NCBI GenBank assembly: GCA_031254035.1
Contig: JAIRVF010000051.1
Coordinates: 1 to 50,393 of the forward strand
Reading direction: 5' to 3'
DNA: 50,393 nt
Source of the DNA: Paenibacillus sp.
GTDB taxonomy: Bacteria; Bacillota; Bacilli; Paenibacillales; Paenibacillaceae
The position numbers and the translations under genes are program-made. Below are positions 25,320 through 33,990 of the stretch, in pieces (position 1 is the stretch's first letter; each line of letters opens with the position of its first letter). The notes under the pieces were generated by a model. That model was not told the origin of the DNA. It made no database searches and saw only the letters and a list, made by a program, of their open reading frames with translations.

Positions 25320-25769
25320 TTAGGGAAAGATCAGTTCGGGCCGCCACCAAATTTTCCACTTGCCCCCTGTGGAACTGTTTTCCTGAATGAGTTTCAGTTT
25401 GTGGTTTTCTAGGATTTCACCGCTAAAAGTATGTAAATCAACGGAATAGTCCACCGTGTAATCCGATGTTGATTCCGTTTGAATAGGCGTCCCGGCGTTC
25501 ACCTCGATGGAGGAGACACCCATTTCGCGTAAATTGGATTTATACTTATGAATGAACTGTTCGCGAGTCATGCCGGATTGTTTTAGCGACGCTACAGACA
25601 TCAGGCTATATACCTTCTCGAAATCCTGATCTTTCAAAGAAAGAAAATATGCCTGAACGACCGAATCCGGTTTATCATCCAAACGATCGAAAAAATAAAC
25701 ATACATCGCAAGCACGCTGGCAGCCAAAACAGACAGCAGACCGTACATGGTGACTTGAGTTCTTCTCAT
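25320..25769 (-). CDS. Membrane-anchored NTF2-like (MecA_N-like) small protein
   Basis: A 149-residue protein with one N-terminal hydrophobic anchor (about 8-27) and an extracellular domain of about 110 residues resembling the MecA N-terminal NTF2-like domain that precedes transpeptidase domains in some penicillin-binding proteins (SVVQAYFLSLKDQDFEKVYSL; MTREQFIHKYKSNLREMG). No transpeptidase follows, so this is a stand-alone version. Function unknown; an envelope role is a guess. Confidence 0.6.
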   Translation of the reverse strand: MRRTQVTMYGLLSVLAASVLAMYVYFFDRLDDKPDSVVQAYFLSLKDQDFEKVYSLMSVASLKQSGMTREQFIHKYKSNLREMGVSSIEVNAGTPIQTESTSDYTVDYSVDLHTFSGEILENHKLKLIQENSSTGGKWKIWWRPELIFP

Positions 25770-25950
25770 GGTAAAACCTCGCTTTGAAAAATAATTTACA
25801 GACTGATAGTATAGTTGAGGGAAGACTTTACACTTCGACTATAAATGTTGCCCGAAGTACAAACAATGGAGCAAATCTGATGATTTTATCATTATTGGAC
25901 CGCAGTCGTCTGATTTGATAATCTGAGGTAAGGAAAGTGGGAGATTCAAC

Positions 25951-26652
25951 ATGCCAGAAACTATAAAAATCATCGTGGACACGGCCGGTCAGAAAGGTCA
26001 TGGCACATTCCTCTATTTGGAACAGGAAAAAAGCATTATGATCGGCAGGCATACGGGTATGGATCGGGAGATCCTCCCAATCTATAACCAGCTGGTATCC
26101 AAGCAGCATTGCTGCATTCACCGTATACATAACGAGCTTTATGTGGAGGATTTGGGCAGCAAAAACGGTACCGAGCTTAACGGTCAGCGCCTGCTTCCTC
26201 ATCAAAAATACCCGATATCACCGGAAGATCAGTTAACGCTTGTCAGCGGACTTGTAGGACTGCAGCTGGAGAGCGAAAGCGACTTCGAAGAGACCCGCGA
26301 ATACTTGATCTCTGAGCTGCAGGACCATGAGGTTCGGCTGCATGATCATTTGCAAAGCATTCAGATCGGCAGTGAGCATGTGACATTATCGAAAAAAGAG
26401 TATCAGCTCTTTAAGCTGCTGCACAGCCGTCTGGATCACTTTGTCACCAAAGAGGAGATCATGCAGTATGTATGGCCAGAACGCTGCATTGACCATACCG
26501 AGTTGGTCGGAATCGATGAGGTGAATTCGCTTATCTACCGGACAAACAAGAAACTGGGGGTCCATTTTGTTATCAAATCCGTCTATAAAAAAGGTGTTTA
26601 TATGAAAAGGGAAGAGTGCTGCGTCGGATTCAAAAACGCATCCACTTCCTAA
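25951..26652 (+). CDS. FHA domain-winged-helix (OmpR-type) fusion regulator
   Basis: A 233-residue protein. Residues 5-105 form a forkhead-associated domain: IGRH near 31, the phosphothreonine-binding S-KQH near 50, and DLGSKNGTELNG near 69-80. Residues about 130-222 form an OmpR/PhoB-type DNA-binding domain (LSKKEYQLFKLLHSRLDHFV, then TKEEIMQYVWP and a wing SVYKKGVYMKRE). This suggests transcription control by a Thr-phosphorylated partner, a link to Ser/Thr kinase signalling. Preceded by GGAAAGTGGGAG; ended by its own terminator, so probably independent of the germination operon downstream. Confidence 0.82.
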   Translation: MPETIKIIVDTAGQKGHGTFLYLEQEKSIMIGRHTGMDREILPIYNQLVSKQHCCIHRIHNELYVEDLGSKNGTELNGQRLLPHQKYPISPEDQLTLVSGLVGLQLESESDFEETREYLISELQDHEVRLHDHLQSIQIGSEHVTLSKKEYQLFKLLHSRLDHFVTKEEIMQYVWPERCIDHTELVGIDEVNSLIYRTNKKLGVHFVIKSVYKKGVYMKREECCVGFKNASTS

Positions 26653-26660
26653 CACGGGAG

Positions 26661-26687
26661 AGCCGCACACAACGCGGCTTTTTTTTA
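26661..26687 (+). terminator. Intrinsic terminator after the FHA gene
   Basis: AGCCGC / GCGGCT stem with a CACACAA-type loop and eight T. Confidence 0.8.
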
Positions 26688-26700
26688 TGCGTTTTTTTTT

Positions 26701-26790
26701 GGGTCCCCGCAAAGTATCTGGAATAAGCATCGAAGCGTGGACTCCACTTTGTGGGGTTATTTTTTGGGGTCCCCGCAAAGTATCTGGAAT
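26701..26790. repeat. Direct repeat with an inverted spacer
   Basis: A 24-bp unit starting GGGTCCCCGCAAAGTATCTG recurs exactly at 26701 and 26767, each after a T run. Between them ACTTTGTGGGG is the inverse of CCCCGCAAAGT, so each unit can form a hairpin with the spacer. It may add termination upstream of the germination operon or be a dispersed repeat. Confidence 0.65.
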
Positions 26791-26858
26791 TAGGGAATAC
26801 TTTGCATCCGATTGGGAAAATTACCATTAAACAGAATCCGAAAGACAGGCGATATTCC

Positions 26859-28292
26859 ATGAATAATTCATCAAATGCTTCATCAAATGCTTCATGCAGC
26901 TTAGATCAGAACACGGAACACATTCAAAACATGCTGTTTCATACCCATGACCTGATAATAAGAAACCATTCCTTCAAAGACACGCCCGGAGCCTTGATAT
27001 ATTTGGAATCCCTTGCTGATCCCCCACTCATCGAGCGGAATATCATTACGCCCATGAACTTTGGAGAAGGGAAAAACCTGCAAGAGCTCTTTACGACCCT
27101 GCGGGTGGAGAAAAACAGCAATTTGGAAAAAGGTATCCAGGGGTTGATGCAGGGAAGCTGCCTCTATTTTACGGAAGGTTCTCAGGATTTTTTTGTTCTC
27201 ACAACGCCGGCAATACACGACAGAAGCATTGCCGAGCCGGATAATGAAGCAATCGTACGGGGAGCCCACAACGGTTTTATCGAAAATTTGACGGTGAATT
27301 TGAATTTGATCCGCCGGCAAATCAATACGCCTGAACTTACAGTTCGCTACTATAATATCGGCAATACAGCGCCAAGAAAAGTAGCCATGATTTATGTGCA
27401 AAACCTTTCAGAACCTGAATTGATTCAGAAGGTTGAGAAAAGGCTCACCAACATTTCTATTGACACCGTCATGTCGACAGGGTTCATACAGGAATTGGAG
27501 GAGGATCGTCCGTATTCGGTTTTTCCTCAGCATTTGAATACGGAGCGTCCCGACCATACATGTGCTTACCTGCTTGATGGACATGTCGCTCTATTGCTGG
27601 AGGGCGATCCTACGGCTCTGATCGTACCGGCAGGCTTTTTTAACTTCTACCAAACGCCGGATGATTACAATAACCGGTGGATGATTGCCTCTTTTGTGAG
27701 ATTTATAAGGCTTATCAGCTTTATTACGGCATTTCTGCTCCCTGCGATCTATATCGCCATTGTTTCTTTTAACTCCAATGTGCTGCCGATTCAATTATTC
27801 GTCACGGTTCAAGGTTCGTTGACTCGGGTTCCTTACCCTCCGCTGGTCGAAGCTATGTTTCTGGAACTCATTTTCGAGCTTCTGAGAGAAGCGGGTCTAC
27901 GCCTGCCGAGCCGTGTTGGGCAAACCATTGGTATCGTGGGAGGTTTGGTTATTGGGGACGCAATCGTCAAGGCAGGACTTGTATCATACCCGATGACGAT
28001 TGTCGTGGCTTTAACAGCCATATCCTCGTTCCTTATTCCAAACGTTGAAATGAGCTCTGCGCTTCGAATCACAAGATTCCCGTTAATGATCGCTGCCGCC
28101 TTATTTGGTTTTATCGGAATCTCATTTGGGTTAACCATCTTGTTTGTTCACTTGTGCAAGCTTGAATCTTTTGGCAAGCCGTATATTTATCCAGTGTCCC
28201 CGTTAAAATTCAAAGGATTAAAAGATACGTTCGTGCGTTTTCCGATTTGGAGCATTCGTAAAAAGTCACAGGGTTCCAGAAAAAATAACTGA
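26859..28292 (+). CDS. gerKA: GerA/GerK A-type spore germination receptor subunit
   Basis: A 477-residue A-subunit of a germinant receptor. The hydrophilic N-terminal half carries RNHSFKDTPGALIYLESLADP and GALVYLE-type blocks, then GDPTALIVPAGFFNFYQTPDDYN near residue 250, followed by four or five membrane segments containing PYPPLVEAMFLELIFELLRE and GGLVIGDAIVKAGLVS. The start at 26859 gives a normal length; an upstream frame runs through repeat sequence. First gene of an A-B-C receptor operon. The symbol refers to family, not to germinant specificity, which cannot be read from sequence. Confidence 0.9.
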   Translation: MNNSSNASSNASCSLDQNTEHIQNMLFHTHDLIIRNHSFKDTPGALIYLESLADPPLIERNIITPMNFGEGKNLQELFTTLRVEKNSNLEKGIQGLMQGSCLYFTEGSQDFFVLTTPAIHDRSIAEPDNEAIVRGAHNGFIENLTVNLNLIRRQINTPELTVRYYNIGNTAPRKVAMIYVQNLSEPELIQKVEKRLTNISIDTVMSTGFIQELEEDRPYSVFPQHLNTERPDHTCAYLLDGHVALLLEGDPTALIVPAGFFNFYQTPDDYNNRWMIASFVRFIRLISFITAFLLPAIYIAIVSFNSNVLPIQLFVTVQGSLTRVPYPPLVEAMFLELIFELLREAGLRLPSRVGQTIGIVGGLVIGDAIVKAGLVSYPMTIVVALTAISSFLIPNVEMSSALRITRFPLMIAAALFGFIGISFGLTILFVHLCKLESFGKPYIYPVSPLKFKGLKDTFVRFPIWSIRKKSQGSRKNN

Positions 28293-28322
28293 CGCACCGA
28301 TGATCGTCAAAGGAGGCCCCTC

Positions 28323-29414
28323 ATGCTAGCAGAAAAAAAGATGTCGCTCAGGCAGCTATTTTTATTTATTATCCAAGCCCAGATTGGGGTAGGGGTTCTC
28401 TCGATACCTTCCAAGCTCACCGAAAGTGCGAAGGGAGGGGCAGGCATTACGGTCATAATAACAGGGGTCATCACCCAACTCATTATATTGATGTTTTGGG
28501 TGCTGCTCCATAAACTTCCTGGACTTAATCTCTTTCAAATCTGTCTCCGGCTGGGAGGGCCGTTTATTGGCAGGCTGCTCATCATCTGCTATATCGCATA
28601 TTTCACTTTACTTGGCGCAAACGTTACGCTTAGCGCTATTGGAATACTGCAGCACTGGATGATGGAATCCACCCCAAGGTGGGTTTTACTGGGGTTGTTT
28701 TCCCTCATGACATTATATTTGGCGAGGGAGAAACTGACTGTACTGGCCCGATTTTTTACCTTGTCATCTGGATTATTTATCCCATTGATCATTTTAGTAG
28801 GCTATGGCTTAACGCAAGCCCATTTCGAATACATGTTTCCAATCATGGAGGCAGGTATCGGGAATATCTTGAGAGGAACGAAAGATACCACGATTTCCAT
28901 GTACGGGTTCGAGGTTATCCTTGTTATTTTTCCGTTGATTGATGGTTCAGACAAAAAGAAATTGTTCGTGGTAAGCATGTCGAATTTGTTCGTTACACTT
29001 TTTTACACGTTTGTGGTTGTTACATGCCTTATGGTTTTCAGTCAAGAGCAGCTTCGGGTAATCCCGGAACCCGTTATCTATTTGGTCAAATCTCTTAACT
29101 TTTATGTCGTAGACCGGGCGGACGTACTGTTTCTTCCCATTTGGACGATTACAATTGTATGCTCGATCAGTAGCTACATTTATTCTGCCTCTATGGGCCT
29201 GACGCAATTGTTTAAACAGAAAGATCATAAAAATTTTGCGCTGTACGTCAAAATTGTAATGTATTGCATCGCCCTGCTCCCGGTGACCCCGATCGCAATT
29301 CATCATCTGGATACTTTGGCCGAATATGCAGCTTACCTGTTTATTGCCATCATCCCGTTTACAATGATGATCGGATCGATGTTTATTCGGAGGAAAGAGG
29401 GAGGAACCGTATGA
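28323..29414 (+). CDS. gerKB: GerAB-type spore germination receptor subunit (APC superfamily)
   Basis: A 363-residue protein with about ten membrane segments, of the GerAB/YndE branch of the amino acid-polyamine-organocation superfamily. The first helix region QIGVGVLSIPSKL and the mid-protein ISMYGFEVILVIFPL are characteristic. B subunits are thought to bind germinants in the inner spore membrane. AAAGGAGG lies upstream, 30 bp after the A subunit, and its stop overlaps the C-subunit start (ATGA). Confidence 0.9.
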   Translation: MLAEKKMSLRQLFLFIIQAQIGVGVLSIPSKLTESAKGGAGITVIITGVITQLIILMFWVLLHKLPGLNLFQICLRLGGPFIGRLLIICYIAYFTLLGANVTLSAIGILQHWMMESTPRWVLLGLFSLMTLYLAREKLTVLARFFTLSSGLFIPLIILVGYGLTQAHFEYMFPIMEAGIGNILRGTKDTTISMYGFEVILVIFPLIDGSDKKKLFVVSMSNLFVTLFYTFVVVTCLMVFSQEQLRVIPEPVIYLVKSLNFYVVDRADVLFLPIWTITIVCSISSYIYSASMGLTQLFKQKDHKNFALYVKIVMYCIALLPVTPIAIHHLDTLAEYAAYLFIAIIPFTMMIGSMFIRRKEGGTV

Positions 29415-30535
29415 AACGATTAGGCGTTGTTTTCCCGTTTATCATTTCGATTACCATGCTGACGGGTTGCTGGGACCGTGAATATTTAAAAGATATAAAT
29501 ATTGCCTACAGCGTGGGGTTTGATCTTACGAAGGATCGTAAAATTAAGGAAACGGTTGAGCTTATCATGCCCCCTGAATCGGAACAGACCGGTCATAAAA
29601 ATGAAATCCATAGCGCAATGGGGCTTACTACGCGTTCTGCCAGTAACGAATTGCGGAGCAAGGTCACCGGGAATATCAGCACCATCAAAAATGGAGTGCA
29701 ACTGGTAGGCAAAAACTTGGCGCGTGACGGATTGATGGCTCCACTGGATGTGAATTATCGAGATTCGGCCAATCCGACATCCAATGTACGCTTGATTGTG
29801 ACCGAGCAAGATGCGGCCGAAATTATTAATCTAAAAAAGATCGGTGAACTACAAGTTGGAGAATTTCTTACCCATAAAATCGAAAGTCTAGAAAAAATGA
29901 GTAGGTTTTACCCGCCTGAAACGATGGATTCGGTATTCAGAGCCTTAAAAGATCCAGGGATGGATTTCGTACTTCCTTATATTGCTTCGGAAGGGAAAGA
30001 GGTCATTATCAAAGGTGTAGCCTTGTTTCACGATCAGTATTACAGCGGCATGCTGAACACTGAGGATGCCATCATGCTTGTTTTGCTTAAAGGACGTACC
30101 GGCGGAGATGCGCGCATAAGCAAAAAAATCGATTCAGGATCCGCTGATCCGACCCAGGGTAAAATCAGTATCAACGTCGGCAAGAAAAAGATAAAAAGGA
30201 AATTTGATGTCCTTGTGACCAAAAACGGTGAAATTCATGTCAATTTGAGCATCAAACTCAAAGCCTACATCGAGGAATACACTGGAGCCCGTTCGTTAAA
30301 TGATGAGGAGGTCTTAAAAGTGAATAAAGAGCTTTCCGATATCCTGACAAGCGATGCACAAAGAGTAATTCGGGATCTTCAGAAAGCGAACTGCGATGTT
30401 TTTGGTGTAGGTAGACAACTGATTGCCTATCATAACAACGTGTGGAGGCAAAAAAATTGGGCAGAAGATTACCGTAAAGTCCATTTTCATACGAAAGTCT
30501 CGGTAGCGATCACAAGCACAGGCATTATCCGGTAG
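29411..30535 (+). CDS. gerKC: Ger(x)C-family spore germination lipoprotein
   Basis: A 374-residue lipoprotein. The signal peptide ends in the lipobox MLTGC with the lipidated Cys at residue 20, followed by the family-typical WDREYLKDINIAYSVGFD. The N-domain has LTTRSASNELRSKVTGNI and the C-domain the conserved ISINVGKKKIKRKFDVLV, LKAYIEEYTG and a closing HFHTKVSVAITSTG. Third subunit of the receptor; the start codon overlaps the stop of the B subunit. Confidence 0.92.
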   Translation: MKRLGVVFPFIISITMLTGCWDREYLKDINIAYSVGFDLTKDRKIKETVELIMPPESEQTGHKNEIHSAMGLTTRSASNELRSKVTGNISTIKNGVQLVGKNLARDGLMAPLDVNYRDSANPTSNVRLIVTEQDAAEIINLKKIGELQVGEFLTHKIESLEKMSRFYPPETMDSVFRALKDPGMDFVLPYIASEGKEVIIKGVALFHDQYYSGMLNTEDAIMLVLLKGRTGGDARISKKIDSGSADPTQGKISINVGKKKIKRKFDVLVTKNGEIHVNLSIKLKAYIEEYTGARSLNDEEVLKVNKELSDILTSDAQRVIRDLQKANCDVFGVGRQLIAYHNNVWRQKNWAEDYRKVHFHTKVSVAITSTGIIR

Positions 30536-30579
30536 TGTCCAAGGCTGATGGATGCTTCCTGCATACCGAAACATAAAAC

Positions 30580-30613
30580 GACCGCTCCCTGAAAAACTAA
30601 GGCAGCGGTCATC
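30580..30613. terminator. Terminator between convergent ger and mgtA genes
   Basis: GACCGCTCCCT / AAGGCAGCGGTC-type stem between the gerKC stop and the mgtA stop. No long T run, so efficiency is uncertain. Confidence 0.6.
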
Positions 30614-30620
30614 TCCATAT

Positions 30621-33281
30621 TTACAGCCAATCTCCAAATTTTCGGATATACCATTTCTTTACGACTTGTGTTGCTACGCAATAACAAACTAACGTAGCAA
30701 TCAGCCAAGGAAAGTAGGACCATGGCAGCGGCATCAGTCCCACACTTGCGCCAAGCGGGGAGAAAGGGATGTAGATCCCAAACGCCATAATCAGACTGGT
30801 GAGCAAAACGACGGGAGTGCTAGCCGTGCTTTGGAAAAATGGGATTTTTTCCGTTCGGATCATATGCACAATAAGGGTCTGCGACAATAGGCCTTCAATA
30901 AACCAGCCCGAGTGGAACAGAGATTGCGACTCCATGGAGTTGGCCGAGAAAATGTACCACATCAGTGCAAAGGTCGTGATATCGAAAATCGAGCTGATCG
31001 GTCCGATAAACACCATAAAGCGGCTGACCGACTTGGCGTCCCATTTTTTCGGCGCACTTAAATATTCTTGATCCATTCGGTCCCACGGGATCGAAAGCTG
31101 CGAAATATCATACAGAAGATTCTGGATGAGCAGATGAATCGAGAGCATTGGCAAAAATGGAAGGAAGGCGCTAGCGACAAGAACACTGAACATATTACCG
31201 AAATTCGAGCTGGCGGTCATCTTGATATATTTAATCATATTACCGAAAGTAATGCGTCCTTCCATAACGCCTTTCTCAAGCACCATTAAACTCTTTTCGA
31301 GCAGTATGATATCGGCTGATTCTTTGGAGATATCCACTGCTGTGTCGACGGAAATCCCAACATCTGCTTCTTTCAGTGAGATCGCATCATTAATGCCATC
31401 GCCCATAAAGCCGACCGTATGGCCTTTGCTTTTGAGCGCGCGTACTATTCTCGCTTTTTGCATCGGATTGACTTTGGCAAACACTTGAAATTTCTCGGCT
31501 GCGTCCGCCAACTGCTTGTCACTTAACGCCTCAACATCGCTTCCCAGTATCATTTGATTCGCACTCAGGCCTACGTCCTTGCACACCTTGAGGGTAACTG
31601 CCGCATTGTCTCCAGTAATAATTTTCACGTGTACGCCAATTTCCTTTAATGCGCGGATGGCTTCTTTTGCCGTTTCTTTCGGCGGATCGAGAAAGCCAAT
31701 GTATCCAACGAGTACGAGATCTTTTTCGTCACCGACGCTATAATGATCCTGATGGCCCGTCAGATGTTTCACGGCAACGGCAATCACACGGAGACCGTCT
31801 CTGTTCATTTTGTTAACCAAGCCAAGCGCTTTTTCCGAAATATCCGCAGTCATGGGGATCATTTGTCCATCATTCTCGACATGGGAACAGATATTGATCA
31901 TTTCTTCCATAGCACCCTTAGAGATCAATACATGTGCATTATCATGCTGCTCTAGGACAACGGACATCCGGCGGCGGTTGAAATCAAATGGAATTTCGTC
32001 GATTTTGTTGTATTTCTTTTCAGCCCCGTACAACGTATCCGAAGTCTCGGCACGCTCCAAGACGGCATTGTCCAGCAAGTTTTTCAGTCCCGTCTGATAA
32101 AAACTGTTTAAATAAGCATACGTCAGAACGCGATCGTTTTCGCGTCCGTGAATATCGTAGCTTTTGTGCAGCACGATTTTGTCCTGCGTTAATGTTCCGG
32201 TTTTATCCGTACATAAAATGTCCATCGCACCGAAATTTTGAATGGCGCTAAGACGTTTAACGACCACTTTCTCACGGGCCATGCTCGCTGCACCTTTGGC
32301 AAGATTTCCGGTCACGATGACAGGAAGCATTTCCGGTGTAAGGCCGACGGCAACGGAGAGACCGAAGAGCAGGGCATCCCACCAATCTCCTTTAGTTAAG
32401 CCGTTGATCAAGAAGATAATCGGAACCATGATAAGCATAAAGCGGATGAGCACGAATGTAATGCTTTTTACGCCTTTATCGAAGCTGGTTAATGGCGGTT
32501 TAGCGAGCAGCGTGCTGGCCATCGATCCGAAGTAGGTATTTGCTCCTGTGGAAAGGGCAATCCCGGTGGCTGAACCGCTGATGATATTGGTCCCCATGTA
32601 ACAAATATTTCTAAGTTCCAAAGCATTGGCGGGTTTCGTATTCAAATATCTCCGGCTCATTTGCTGCACACCGCGCGGGAGCGTATCCATTTTCTCCACG
32701 GGCATAGCTTCACCGGTTAGAGCAGATTCTCCGACATGAAGGTCCTTGGAACATATGAGTCGCATATCCGCCGGTACCATATCACCTGCAGAAAGGTGAA
32801 TGATATCGCCAGGGACCAGCTGTTCCATGTCGATTTCTTTTCTATCCGCCTTGCCATTCATGCTTCGGCTTACCGTTGCTGTTGCTTTCACCATTGCCTT
32901 CAGTTTTTCGGCCGTTCGGGCTGAGCGGAATTCCTGTGTAAATGTAATGATGGTACTGACGGTAACCATAGTTGAAATGATCAACACGGCTTCAATATCC
33001 TTATCGATGGCATAAGAAAAGAATGCAAGCGACAGTAGGATCAGTATAAATGGATTTTTGAAGCAGCTAAGCAGCTGGATATACCAAGCCGGTGTTTTTT
33101 CATGTGCAATTTCATTTTTTCCGTATTGAAGCAATCTTTTTTTTGCTTCCGTTTCGCTGAGTCCTTCAGGGCTCGAGGCCAGGTCCTCCATCAGGTCTTC
33201 TTCAAACGTGATAGACGCTTGAATCAAGCGCTCTGCAATTTCTTTGCTCCATTTTTCGTGGTTTCTTTTTGTTTTTTTCAT
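30621..33281 (-). CDS. mgtA: Magnesium-transporting P-type ATPase (MgtA/MgtB family)
   Basis: An 886-residue P3B-type ATPase. It has the actuator motif GESALTGEAMPVEK near 195, the phosphorylation site DKTGTLTQ near 360, KGAMEEM in the nucleotide-binding region, and TGDNAAVTLKV and GDGINDAISLKEADVGI in the hinge, plus about ten membrane segments. This family imports Mg2+ with the gradient at ATP cost. It lies behind an M-box riboswitch, confirming a Mg2+ role. The ribosome site is GGGAGG. Its leader is unusually long and has a second terminator and a short ORF. Confidence 0.93.
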   Translation of the reverse strand: MKKTKRNHEKWSKEIAERLIQASITFEEDLMEDLASSPEGLSETEAKKRLLQYGKNEIAHEKTPAWYIQLLSCFKNPFILILLSLAFFSYAIDKDIEAVLIISTMVTVSTIITFTQEFRSARTAEKLKAMVKATATVSRSMNGKADRKEIDMEQLVPGDIIHLSAGDMVPADMRLICSKDLHVGESALTGEAMPVEKMDTLPRGVQQMSRRYLNTKPANALELRNICYMGTNIISGSATGIALSTGANTYFGSMASTLLAKPPLTSFDKGVKSITFVLIRFMLIMVPIIFLINGLTKGDWWDALLFGLSVAVGLTPEMLPVIVTGNLAKGAASMAREKVVVKRLSAIQNFGAMDILCTDKTGTLTQDKIVLHKSYDIHGRENDRVLTYAYLNSFYQTGLKNLLDNAVLERAETSDTLYGAEKKYNKIDEIPFDFNRRRMSVVLEQHDNAHVLISKGAMEEMINICSHVENDGQMIPMTADISEKALGLVNKMNRDGLRVIAVAVKHLTGHQDHYSVGDEKDLVLVGYIGFLDPPKETAKEAIRALKEIGVHVKIITGDNAAVTLKVCKDVGLSANQMILGSDVEALSDKQLADAAEKFQVFAKVNPMQKARIVRALKSKGHTVGFMGDGINDAISLKEADVGISVDTAVDISKESADIILLEKSLMVLEKGVMEGRITFGNMIKYIKMTASSNFGNMFSVLVASAFLPFLPMLSIHLLIQNLLYDISQLSIPWDRMDQEYLSAPKKWDAKSVSRFMVFIGPISSIFDITTFALMWYIFSANSMESQSLFHSGWFIEGLLSQTLIVHMIRTEKIPFFQSTASTPVVLLTSLIMAFGIYIPFSPLGASVGLMPLPWSYFPWLIATLVCYCVATQVVKKWYIRKFGDWL

Positions 33282-33369
33282 TTTCGTTATACCTCCCGGT
33301 TCGGCAAAACTTCACTTTTTGAGAAATGCCTGATTTTGATATTGAATCGAAGTGAAGTGATGTGGACAC

Positions 33370-33399
33370 AAAAAAGCTCTCCCTGTAACCAGAGAGAGC
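33370..33399 (-). terminator. Second terminator in the mgtA leader
   Basis: On the minus strand GCTCTCTCT / AGGGAGAGC with a short loop and six T, lying after the leader ORF and 90 bases before mgtA. A transcript that passes the M-box terminator would meet this one next. Confidence 0.8.
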
Positions 33400-33434
33400 G
33401 GGGGTGATCCGAACCGTGAGCAACGCCAGGCATG

Positions 33435-33584
33435 TCAAATAAGCATACTTAATAACCCAGGAGGTGGGCTTGAAAATAAAGTATGGGGAACATGCGTGAG
33501 CGGTGCCATACGGCGCACTCTCAGTATAGTCACAAGAATCAGTTTTTTCATCATGAAGCATTGACTCGGCCCACTACTATCCAT
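33435..33584 (-). CDS. Candidate 49-residue leader ORF of mgtA
   Basis: ATG at 33584 has AAAGGGGGG ten bases upstream, a strong ribosome site. The peptide runs 49 residues, with a basic-hydrophobic middle (MMKKLILVTILRVRRM) and a proline-containing end (SSPPPGLLSMLI). It ends about 35 bases before the second terminator. In enterobacteria a proline-rich ORF (mgtL) controls mgtA; a similar logic is possible here but there is no homology claim. It could also be a chance ORF. Confidence 0.4.
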   Translation of the reverse strand: MDSSGPSQCFMMKKLILVTILRVRRMAPLTHVPHTLFSSPPPGLLSMLI

Positions 33585-33610
33585 TGAACATGTTCCCCCC
33601 TTTGAGATTG

Positions 33611-33642
33611 GAAAATAAAAGCCCTCTAGAAGACTAGAGGGC
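33611..33642 (-). terminator. M-box expression-platform terminator
   Basis: GCCCTCTAG / CTAGAGGGC stem with a four-base loop followed on the minus strand by TTTTATTTT. It directly follows the M-box aptamer, as expected for transcription termination at high Mg2+. Confidence 0.88.
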
Positions 33643-33664
33643 GTAAGATCGCACGAAAAAAAGC

Positions 33665-33845
33665 AGCGTATTCCCCCTGGTCGAGTTTTGGCACTATACA
33701 ACGTAAAGAGCTTGTTTATCTCTTAGCCACCTTATGAACAGCCTTAATCCGGCAATCCCTGTTCTACCCATGGGCATCTTTCGATATTTCTGGGCAGTGG
33801 CCTCTGTTTGCATAGGAGCCTCACCTAACGAGGACTATTTAATTA
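33665..33845 (-). promoter_or_regulatory. M-box (ykoK) magnesium riboswitch
   Basis: The minus strand contains TCGTTAGGTGAGGCTCCTAT (about 33830-33811), the hallmark of the M-box, then ACTGCCCAGAAATATCGAAAG, GATGCCCATGGGT, CTTATGAACAG-type pairing and the closing GTATAGTGCCAAAACTC. The order and spacing match the aptamer known before Mg2+ transporter genes. When Mg2+ is bound the terminator at 33611 should form. Confidence 0.93.
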
Positions 33846-33852
33846 CTTCGCA

Positions 33853-33881
33853 AGCTTAAACCCTATGTTCTACCTTGTCAA
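33853..33881 (-). promoter_or_regulatory. Promoter of the mgtA leader
   Basis: TTGACA (33881-33876 on the minus strand) with a 17-base spacer to TAAGCT, placing the start just before the M-box. The -35 is perfect, the -10 poor. Confidence 0.55.
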
Positions 33882-33990
33882 GATTTAATTCGGGATGATT
33901 AATCCTCATCCTTTCATCTCCATACGTAGTGTATTCCGTGCGGCTTCCAAGTGGAACAGGGCATTCATTGAGATTTAGAAATTACAGCAT

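Noticed and set aside
33500..33535. A stretch reading ACTGAGAGTGCGCCGTATG that resembles common cloning-vector sequence
   Set aside because: The match is short, carries mismatches, and sits in an otherwise coherent native mgtA leader, so coincidence is more likely than contamination.
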